Notes under the pieces: model-generated | What the model was told of the DNA's origin: nothing | What the model saw: the letters and a program-made list of their open reading frames with translations, nothing else | The model's database searches: none | Source: Nitrospiraceae bacterium | Lineage (GTDB): Bacteria; Nitrospirota; UBA9217 | Assembly: GCA_003454665.1 (NCBI GenBank) | Contig: DMKB01000300.1 | Location: 1-5,665, forward strand | Length of the DNA stretch: 5,665 bases | Direction: 5' to 3' | Made by a program: the position numbers and the translations under genes | Part shown: positions 1 to 5,183 of the stretch, piece by piece | How positions within the stretch are numbered: the first letter of the stretch is position 1 | How the letters are laid out: each line of letters starts with the position of its first letter

Positions 1-300
1 CGTCCAAGGCCACGTCCGCTCGTTCCCGCTTAAGCGGGACCTCCCCGACTTCGTCGGACAGGTCGGCCTCAGACAAGCGCGTTCGCCCTGCGGGACGCTT
101 CCTTAGGCCAGGGCAGGTGCCCCAAAAATTTCCTAGGGCCGCATCCGGGGACGTGCGGGGTTTGGGAAAGGACTCAAGCTTCTGTCTTTCCCCTGATGTA
201 CGATTTCCTTTGGTACTTTGCGGCTCGCTTAAAAGCGCCTACTTTTGGTTGCGTGAGATAACTTTTGGTTCAGGCCTGTTCCCGATTCATCGGGAGTTTA
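1..300. repeat. Hairpin-rich intergenic region with small palindromes and a direct repeat
   Basis: No credible gene is seen in the first ~368 bases. The stretch holds several short perfect inverted repeats: TCCCGCTTAAGCGGGA at 24-39, CCGAC-TTC-GTCGG at 45-57, CGCTT-AA-AAGCG at 226-237 and TCCCGAT-TC-ATCGGGA at 280-295. The 10-mer ACTTTTGGTT occurs twice, at 241-250 and 261-270. Such clusters resemble the degenerate intergenic repeats that are dispersed in many deltaproteobacterial genomes, but multicopy status cannot be tested here. A 67-codon frame at 117-320 (+) has no ribosome-binding site and no family features, so I do not call it a gene. Confidence 0.4.
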
Positions 301-368
301 TCAAGGTTAGGTACGCATAAACGAGCTAAGAGAGATTTAATCGGCCCACAGAAAACCCAGAAGACCCC

Positions 369-404
369 AAAAAAAAAGAGGCTGCCCGCATTCCGGACAG
401 CCCC
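369..404 (-). terminator. Intrinsic terminator of the decaheme cytochrome gene
   Basis: Read on the minus strand, an 11-bp GC-rich stem (arms 394-404 and 378-388, with two G-T wobbles) closes a 5-nt loop. It is followed at once by nine T (A run at 369-377). It lies about 28 nt past the TAA stop of the cytochrome gene, the usual place for a Rho-independent terminator. Confidence 0.9.
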
Positions 405-431
405 GCAGTTTCAGGTGTATTGATCGTTCAG

Positions 432-2501
432 TTATTGCGCACAATGATCGTAGTAATTCGTGTCAACGAACTCATTGATGCAGGCGGTATTCTCCGACCC
501 ATCAGGATTACAGGGTTCGCAGAGTCCGCGCTCGGCGCGATCAATGTCATGACAGAACGTGCAGCCGATACCCGAGCCTTTGCCCGTATGGGCATGCATC
601 TGCTCCCAGTTACTCTTAAAACTCTTTTCGCCATGGCACTGGCTGCAGATGATTGTCTTGTCCGTGGCATCGATAACGCCGTCCTTGTCGGCGTCTTTCA
701 GGTGATAGCCAAGCTTGTCCAGCTTGTTCGTGGTTTCGAGTTCGAAGTCTCTTTCATGACAGTTCGAACAGTCAGCCACATTCGCGGCCGGGCTCACTCC
801 ATGGTTGATGGCCATTTCCGCCTCGAGTTTCTTCCATTCATGGGACCCGCTATACCCTGCGTATTGCTTCCCGCGTTCAGCCGCCTCATCGGACAGGCCG
901 GTCATGAACTGCCAGACAACATCGAAGGGGATCACCTTGCCGGTGTCCGCACCGGAGCTCATAACAGCCATATTGGACCAGTGACGCTTGATCGGGACCA
1001 GTTTACTCGTACCAAGGGCGTCATGAATTCCACCGTTGGCATTGGCCACCAAATCCAGGCCGCTGACCGGGTCGATATGCTCAAGGACCTGTCCCAGTGC
1101 ATAGACATAACTGGTACCGTCAAAGAAAACATACTCGGGAACCACGTTTGCCTGCTTGTCCTCGAAACCTACCCAGGCGCCCTGCCCGTTGCAGAGGGTG
1201 TTGTTCCAGTGTGGTTCCAACCAGTTTCTTGAGACTTCCGTTGCCCCGCCTTTGCCGAAGGCCGGAATATGGCATGATTGGCAAGCAACACGCGCAACAT
1301 GCCGGTCAGGCTCGCTGCGTTTGCCCGAAGCAGCGTGCCCGCCGCCGGAATCCATGCCAGGATGGCAATCCACACAGGCCTTCACCGAGCCGCCTTCCTC
1401 GGGGCGCAGATCGATACCGCGGCCGGGGATCTCATGAGAAGTCGGTATATGGCAGCTTGAACAACTCAAGCCTGCGCCGCCTTTGGCAACAGAGGCCAGA
1501 TGGACGTCTTCGGCGCTCGAGGGATCGTTCGTTGAAAGTCCGAGATCTCCCCGCTTCGTCCAGTCGCCGCCGCCTGCTTTCGCATGGCAGCTCAGGCAGG
1601 TGCTCGTCGTCGGCAGGTGCACACCTGCGATCAAGTCCGTCGCCGTCATGCCGGGCATGGCGTTCCAGTCAAACTCGACATAGAACTCACCGTTGGCATC
1701 CCGGGCAGAAGGAATATACGTCTTTGCCGTTCCCTGCCAGTCGACGACATTGATATAATTCGCCGAATCAGGCTCTGCGGCAAATTTCCTTTTATAGGCA
1801 TCGTTGTGGCAGCGCAGACAGTCAATATCGGATGCTGTCATATTTTGCCACTTGCCCAGCGTCGGATGACAAGCGAGACAGGCCGCGCCGGCCAGTTCCG
1901 GGTTGGGGTAACTGCAGAAGGTGTTTATCTCGCTCAGTTTCTGGCTGTCGCCCGAGGTGTTCACCACGCTCGGAGCAGGAGTGGGCATCATGCCGTGAAG
2001 AGAATTCAAGGAATCAAAACCTTCGGATGCGTGGCATTCCAGGCACTTAGCCGTTACGTCTGCCGGCGTATTGAACGTACCGGTAACCGTATCATGCCCT
2101 CCACAAGTAATGCCATCGTCTACACTGCCATTGCAGTCATTATCCAGAGCGTCGCAGATTTCCGTGGTCGGCCCGACTTCGCCGACACAATCGCCCCAGG
2201 CTCCGCCAATACAGGTCTGGGTACCGGCCTGGCATTCACCCACATCGGAGCCACAGGCCCGGGTGTCATTTTCATTACATACGCCGCCGCAGGTTATGGC
2301 ACTGCAATCTTTGTCTCGCGAATCTATCTTTCTGTCACAATCATTATCGATACCGTCGCAACAGGAGATGGCGTCGTTCTCCGGTCCTGTCGGCACACAT
2401 GCCTCAGGTTTTGCCGCTTCGGCCGTATCGATCATTGGTGTTGCCACACCGAGTAAAAACAAAAAACAGAAAACACTAAACACGACAACGAGCTTCTTCA
2501 T
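432..2501 (-). CDS. Secreted decaheme c-type cytochrome, OTR-like core with N-terminal MopE-type metal-binding module
   Basis: 689-aa exported multiheme cytochrome. An AAAGGAG Shine-Dalgarno 6 nt before the ATG and a Sec signal peptide (KK, hydrophobic stretch at about 4-20, cleavage near AEA-AK at 29-30) fix the start. Residues 47-133 hold two MopE-like motifs, CDGIDNDCD (48-56) and CDALDNDC (116-123), joined by a Cys/Gly spacer. Ten CxxCH heme sites begin at 153, 208, 228, 302, 347, 376, 407, 578, 619 and 647. An eleventh, CEPCN (661-665), lacks its histidine. The first eight hemes and blocks such as GGGDWTKRGD, EDVH, CQSCHIPAFGKGG and VVPEYVFFDGT resemble the octaheme tetrathionate reductase family. 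N193/C196 and D313/K316 are spaced like its active-site residues. A DADKDGVID loop (603-611) looks like a calcium loop. It is a paralogue of the cytochrome at 3259-5088 and is transcribed separately. Likely periplasmic or surface electron transfer or S/N-oxyanion reduction; the substrate is unknown. Confidence 0.93.
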   Translation of the reverse strand: MKKLVVVFSVFCFLFLLGVATPMIDTAEAAKPEACVPTGPENDAISCCDGIDNDCDRKIDSRDKDCSAITCGGVCNENDTRACGSDVGECQAGTQTCIGGAWGDCVGEVGPTTEICDALDNDCNGSVDDGITCGGHDTVTGTFNTPADVTAKCLECHASEGFDSLNSLHGMMPTPAPSVVNTSGDSQKLSEINTFCSYPNPELAGAACLACHPTLGKWQNMTASDIDCLRCHNDAYKRKFAAEPDSANYINVVDWQGTAKTYIPSARDANGEFYVEFDWNAMPGMTATDLIAGVHLPTTSTCLSCHAKAGGGDWTKRGDLGLSTNDPSSAEDVHLASVAKGGAGLSCSSCHIPTSHEIPGRGIDLRPEEGGSVKACVDCHPGMDSGGGHAASGKRSEPDRHVARVACQSCHIPAFGKGGATEVSRNWLEPHWNNTLCNGQGAWVGFEDKQANVVPEYVFFDGTSYVYALGQVLEHIDPVSGLDLVANANGGIHDALGTSKLVPIKRHWSNMAVMSSGADTGKVIPFDVVWQFMTGLSDEAAERGKQYAGYSGSHEWKKLEAEMAINHGVSPAANVADCSNCHERDFELETTNKLDKLGYHLKDADKDGVIDATDKTIICSQCHGEKSFKSNWEQMHAHTGKGSGIGCTFCHDIDRAERGLCEPCNPDGSENTACINEFVDTNYYDHCAQ

Positions 2502-2594
2502 TTTGTTCTCCTTTGGATAGTAGAGTTCTCACTCTCGCAGTACTCGTCAGTGGTGTACAGCAGGTACTTTTGAACAACCTCCCGCCTCCTTTCC

Positions 2595-2634
2595 TGCATC
2601 CCCTTCTGTTCTGAAGAACAGGGCAGGGCGTGCA
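2595..2634 (-). other. Imperfect hairpin in the 5' leader of the decaheme gene
   Basis: On the minus strand, CTGTTC and GAACAG (2616-2621 and 2606-2611) form a perfect 6-bp stem around the tetraloop TTCA. Outer CCC/GGG pairs and TGCA ends (2631-2634 and 2595-2598) extend it with internal loops. It lies between the leader terminator and the start codon, about 95 nt upstream of the ATG. No U tract follows, so it is not a terminator. It may be a UTR stability or binding element. The structure is seen; the role is not known. Confidence 0.4.
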
Positions 2635-2657
2635 TGTAAGTAAAACCACCGGGCAAC

Positions 2658-2711
2658 AAAAAAAGCCTTCCTGTCAAACGTCTCGTGAAAAGACGTCTGG
2701 CAAGAAGGCTT
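2658..2711 (-). terminator. Strong intrinsic terminator inside the leader of the decaheme gene (candidate attenuator)
   Basis: On the minus strand, arms 2691-2711 and 2663-2683 form a stem of about 21 positions with only two mismatches and one G-T pair around a 7-nt loop. It is followed by an uninterrupted run of seven T (2658-2664; the innermost bases are shared with the stem foot). This is a classic Rho-independent terminator facing the cytochrome gene, 157 nt before its ATG and about 75 nt after the predicted sigma-54 start. There is no T run on the plus-strand side, so it acts on minus-strand transcription. It fits an attenuator or the end of a small RNA. Confidence 0.75.
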
Positions 2712-2723
2712 CATGACCTTCTT
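2702..2723 (-). promoter_or_regulatory. Antiterminator-like hairpin competing with the leader terminator
   Basis: On the minus strand AAGAAGG (2717-2723) pairs perfectly with CCTTCTT (2702-2708) across an 8-nt loop. CCTTCTT is also the start of the 5' arm of the downstream terminator stem, so the two folds exclude each other. This is the topology of transcription attenuators. The 7-bp stem is much weaker than the terminator, so a bound factor, ribosome or ligand would be needed to shift the balance. Confidence 0.4.
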
Positions 2724-2795
2724 CAATTGTTTACTGCCCTCATGAGCAGCAGGGAAAGAGCGACTTCAAATTCTGGCTATTGAATCTTCTAAACA

Positions 2796-2812
2796 AGCAA
2801 TTTTCGTGCCTA
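2796..2812 (-). promoter_or_regulatory. Sigma-54 (-24/-12) promoter of the decaheme gene leader
   Basis: The minus strand reads TAGGCACGAAAATTGCT. Against the sigma-54 consensus TGGCACG-N4-TTGCW only the first T differs (A here). GG and GC are separated by exactly ten bases, as RpoN requires. The implied start is near 2785, giving a leader of about 284 nt that contains the internal terminator. RpoN promoters need an ATP-dependent enhancer-binding activator. Confidence 0.7.
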
Positions 2813-2863
2813 CCGGTAACTTGTTAATAATATTCGAAACTATATTGCGTGAGGCGCGTCAGC

Positions 2864-2901
2864 TTGAGCGCATACGCGCAGGGGTGATGAATTTCGCTCA
2901 A
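2864..2901. promoter_or_regulatory. Inverted repeats upstream of the sigma-54 promoter (candidate activator site)
   Basis: TTGAGCG (2864-2870) and CGCTCAA (2895-2901) are perfect inverted copies 24 bp apart. Overlapping the left copy is GCGC-ATAC-GCGC (2868-2879), a dyad in its own right. They lie about 80-116 bp upstream of the predicted start near 2785, within the usual range for enhancer-binding-protein sites. The repeats are seen; the role is inferred from position. Confidence 0.35.
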
Positions 2902-3079
2902 CCAATCGCTATTGCTGAGTAGAGAAAACAATAAAGTGACTATTTGCATATGAATGCCTGTTGTTGGACCGACTGGGAACAACGACGTCATCATATCCAT
3001 TCGGCGTTTCCAGCCCATCGGAATCTTCAGAAAAGCGGATCCAGCTCTTCTCCCTGGCTGATAATATACTCAGAGAAAA

Positions 3080-3148
3080 CGGTTCCCGTCATTAGGGTCC
3101 GTAGAGGACTTGCACCTCCACGTGATTGCGCCCTACCGGCGCGCCATC
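3080..3148 (-). mobile_element. Probable group II intron 5'-end (domain I) fragment
   Basis: On the minus strand the segment begins right after the T run of the upstream gene's terminator. It reads GATGGCGCGCCGG, then a hairpin GTGGAGG-TGCAAGT-CCTCTAC (7 bp, 3101-3121), then ACGGACCC...ACGGGAACCG. From memory this resembles 5' ends of bacterial group II introns, which start GTGCGCCC, then carry a GGTGCAAGTCC or GGTGAAAGTCC hairpin and GGGAACCG. Group IIC introns insert just downstream of intrinsic terminators, which fits this position. Similarity stops near 3080. No reverse transcriptase or domain V is seen, so it would be a decayed remnant. The identification rests on recall, not alignment. 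Confidence 0.4.
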
Positions 3149-3184
3149 AAAAAAAAGGGGCCGTCCCAAAGGGGATAGCCCCTT
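3149..3184 (-). terminator. Intrinsic terminator of the dodecaheme cytochrome gene
   Basis: On the minus strand AAGGGGC...GCCCCTT (3178-3184 and 3155-3161) is extended inward by TATCCC/GGGACG with one mismatch and one wobble around a CTTT loop. It is followed by eight T (A run 3149-3156). It lies 75 nt past the TAG stop. It indicates that the two cytochrome genes do not share one transcript. Confidence 0.85.
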
Positions 3185-3258
3185 ACTTGTTTCACCGTAA
3201 GAACATTACGTTTTAACGAGTAACGTAACAGTTCCCTATTACCTGACTCACCCGACTA

Positions 3259-5088
3259 CTATCTATCCCTACATTCACCGGCCCGGTTGCTCCAGTAGCA
3301 ATTCGGGTCATCGTCACAAGGAGCTTCTTGTGTGTAGTCGCTGCATGATAGAGGCGCCGGAGGTGGTGGTGTGCTTCCGCCGCCGCCGTCGAATGTATGA
3401 CAATCGGTACAGGTTGTTTCCATGGTGCCATGGTCAGCCTCAGCATGTTTTTCGTGCAGCTTTTGCGGATCGTCGTACGTTTTCCCACTATGACAGTTGT
3501 TGCAGAGACCGTCTTTGGTCGGGGGCTCCACCCAGCCCGTCGGCTCCGTCGTATGACAGCCGACGCAGCCCTTGCCCATCTCCTCGGCATGCTTGTTATG
3601 CATGTCTCTCCAGCTCATGCTTTTCGCACTATGGCACAGGGTACAGTCCTTTACCTTGGCCGGCCAGGTGTGATAACCGAGAGCCCCAAAATCAACCGGT
3701 CCGTACTTTGCCGGAGTCTCGCCGCTCGAGTCATGACAGGTAGCACATTGTTTCGCTTTTGACTTCGGCGCAACACCATGGGCGATCAGCATTTCAGCTT
3801 CCGCATCAACCATCGTGTAGGTGCCCGTCATCCCGAAATCCGCCATACCCCTCTGGACGGCCTGGTCGAAATCACCGGTCATGAACATCCACATAATCTC
3901 CGGCGGCACTATCTCGCCACTCTCATGCAGCGGCATAACGCTAAAGTGTCGCTTAATAGGAACGATGCTGGACTTGCCGTCAAAAGGGTTACCGTTAGCA
4001 GCAGCCATATTATACACGCCCTGGCTGTCGGCAGTTATGGTCTCACCGACATTGTAGACCGATGAAGTACCGTCAAACCAGACATATTCCGGCTTAACAA
4101 AACTCTCTTTGATCTCCTCACCGACAAAGCCACCTTGGCCGGAACAGAAGCCGGAGTTCCAAGTCGGAACAAGCCAGTCACGGGACATCTCCGTTGCACC
4201 GCCCTTACCAAAGGAACGGATATGACAGACCTGACAACTCACCTGGCCATTGGCATGGCGGTTCAATGTACTGTCACTATGTGGCGACGAAGTATGGCAG
4301 GCCTGACAGGTTGGAGCAGGAGCCTCGGTAGCACGTAAATCAATGCCGCGCCCCCCTACGGTGTGGCTGCTCTGGGTCGAGTGGCAGGCAGCACAGGTAA
4401 GATCGGCACCATTTGGCGACATATGCACATCCTCATCCACAGTCGGATTGGCTGTACTCAGTCCCATATCGCCACGCTTGGTCCAGTCTCCACCACCGGC
4501 CTTGGCATGACAGCGAAGACAGGACTGCCTGGTGGGCATATGGACGGTCCGTGCCAGCTCCACCATGGTTGTTCCTGCCGGCATCTTGTTAAAGTCCGGT
4601 ACACTGGTGTAATTCCCCTGCGCATCGACCTTACCAAAGACATAGGTCTTTGTCTCGCCAAGGACATTGGTCACGGTTTCGGTGTTATTCGGATCGGTAA
4701 CAACGGTCCGCTGATAGGTGTCGTTATGACACATCAGACAGTCCACGTCGGTAACTTCAGGAGGATGCGGAGCATTGCCGTCTGCGCGGACATGGCAGCT
4801 GAAACAGGCACCTTTGGACGACATGGCATAGGTACAGAAGGTGTTGATACCCTTTGCACCCTTACCAAGATTTTCACCGTTGGTGTTGGTCAGGTCAGGG
4901 GTGGGCCCGCTCCACTGCATGTGCAGACTGCCCAGCATCTCCTCAGCCTCTACCTGGTGACAACTGATACAGGTGGCCGGGCCGTCATAGGACTGGATGG
5001 ACTGATGGGCAATGTGCCCGCCACCACCGGTACCAGCACCGGTGGAGTGAGCTGCAAGCATCACTGCCGTTGCAAGCACAATATTCAT
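3259..5088 (-). CDS. Secreted dodecaheme c-type cytochrome, OTR-like core with C-terminal heme extension and Cys-rich tail
   Basis: 609-aa multiheme cytochrome. Twelve CxxCH sites begin at 40, 95, 117, 190, 232, 261, 285, 448, 482, 508, 529 and 560. The first eight, with AKAGGGDWTKRGD (195-207), EDVHM, GGRGIDLR, CQVCHIRSFGKGG, VKPEYVWFDGT, the AEAEMLIAHGVAPKSKAKQC block and LGYH (470-473), resemble the octaheme tetrathionate reductase family. N82/C85 and D201/K204 match its active-site spacing. Residues 473-566 add four hemes with MHNKH and LHEKH segments that could supply distal His ligands. A Gly/Pro linker (568-581) leads to a four-Cys tail (C582, C591, C597, C606) without heme motifs. AGGAGG 9 nt before the ATG and an in-frame stop near the predicted transcript start support the start codon. 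The signal peptide is short and has no N-terminal Lys/Arg. Probably a periplasmic or surface redox enzyme or conduit; the substrate is unknown. Confidence 0.93.
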   Translation of the reverse strand: MNIVLATAVMLAAHSTGAGTGGGGHIAHQSIQSYDGPATCISCHQVEAEEMLGSLHMQWSGPTPDLTNTNGENLGKGAKGINTFCTYAMSSKGACFSCHVRADGNAPHPPEVTDVDCLMCHNDTYQRTVVTDPNNTETVTNVLGETKTYVFGKVDAQGNYTSVPDFNKMPAGTTMVELARTVHMPTRQSCLRCHAKAGGGDWTKRGDMGLSTANPTVDEDVHMSPNGADLTCAACHSTQSSHTVGGRGIDLRATEAPAPTCQACHTSSPHSDSTLNRHANGQVSCQVCHIRSFGKGGATEMSRDWLVPTWNSGFCSGQGGFVGEEIKESFVKPEYVWFDGTSSVYNVGETITADSQGVYNMAAANGNPFDGKSSIVPIKRHFSVMPLHESGEIVPPEIMWMFMTGDFDQAVQRGMADFGMTGTYTMVDAEAEMLIAHGVAPKSKAKQCATCHDSSGETPAKYGPVDFGALGYHTWPAKVKDCTLCHSAKSMSWRDMHNKHAEEMGKGCVGCHTTEPTGWVEPPTKDGLCNNCHSGKTYDDPQKLHEKHAEADHGTMETTCTDCHTFDGGGGSTPPPPAPLSCSDYTQEAPCDDDPNCYWSNRAGECRDR

Positions 5089-5097
5089 GTTTGTTGT

Positions 5098-5103
5098 CCT
5101 CCT
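5098..5103 (-). promoter_or_regulatory. Ribosome-binding site deciding the start of the dodecaheme gene
   Basis: AGGAGG on the minus strand, 9 nt before the ATG at 5086-5088, is a full anti-16S match. It settles the start even though the resulting signal peptide (MNIVLATAVMLAAH...) has no positive charge at its N terminus. The in-frame codons overlapping this site would read Lys-Arg-Arg, but no ATG, GTG or TTG lies upstream before the in-frame TAG at 5158-5160. Confidence 0.75.
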
Positions 5104-5164
5104 TTTTGAGGTTATATTTCTGTAAAAGCCTCTCCACAGAATTCCTGAAAATATAAACTAAGGA

Positions 5165-5183
5165 TTTGCAACAAAAATGCCAG
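5165..5183 (-). promoter_or_regulatory. Sigma-54 (-24/-12) promoter of the dodecaheme gene
   Basis: The minus strand reads CTGGCATTTTTGTTGCAAA. TGGCA and TTGCA match the sigma-54 consensus, with exactly ten bases between GG and GC; the two central CG positions are T. The implied start is near 5156, giving a 68-nt leader. That leader contains an inverted repeat, TTCTGT...ACAGAA (5136-5141 and 5118-5123), nested in TTATATT/AATATAA arms. Together with the promoter at 2796-2812 it suggests shared RpoN control of both cytochromes. Confidence 0.6.

Larger units (their letters stand above)
2658..2785 (-). ncRNA. Candidate sigma-54-driven leader RNA or small RNA (~128 nt)
   Basis: The predicted start (12 nt downstream of the -12 GC element, near 2785) and the terminator ending at 2658 bound a transcript of about 128 nt. 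It has a 5' single-stranded part, a small CTGC...GCAG hairpin (about 2733-2754), a 7-bp hairpin (2702-2723) and the 3' terminator hairpin with its U tract. It matches no riboswitch class I could recognise; GEMM/c-di-GMP, cobalamin and fluoride signatures were looked for and not found convincingly. It could be the attenuated leader of the cytochrome gene or an independent small RNA. Confidence 0.35.

Noticed and set aside
420..1232. Long plus-strand open frame (270 codons)
   Set aside because: It is antisense to the decaheme gene, whose heme motifs, signal peptide and ribosome site are unambiguous; long antisense frames are expected there.
1584..2456. Plus-strand open frame of 290 codons
   Set aside because: Also antisense to the decaheme gene, with no ribosome site or recognisable family.
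2651..2675. Second sigma-54-like site (GG...GC) overlapping the leader terminator
   Set aside because: The GG-GC spacing is 11, not 10, and the motif consists of the terminator stem and T run.
2502..2812. GEMM (c-di-GMP/cGAMP) riboswitch upstream of the decaheme gene
   Set aside because: Such switches often precede cytochrome genes in relatives, but the conserved GACGCAAAGCC and GGTAGC elements are absent.
2881..2926. Fluoride-riboswitch-like string (GGTGATG...TTCGC...AACC) on the plus strand
   Set aside because: The P1 stem needs wobble pairs, the second stem and pseudoknot partner are not evident, and no plus-strand gene follows.
2824..3018. 64-codon minus-strand frame between the cytochrome genes
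   Set aside because: No Shine-Dalgarno, no family features, and it overlaps the candidate activator repeats; likely chance.
3101..3121. tRNA T-arm-like hairpin
   Set aside because: The loop is TGCAAGT rather than TTCRANN, and no cloverleaf can be built around it; group II intron 5'-end similarity fits better.
4363..5109. Plus-strand open frame of 248 codons
   Set aside because: Antisense to the dodecaheme gene; it reads as the complement of heme-motif codons.
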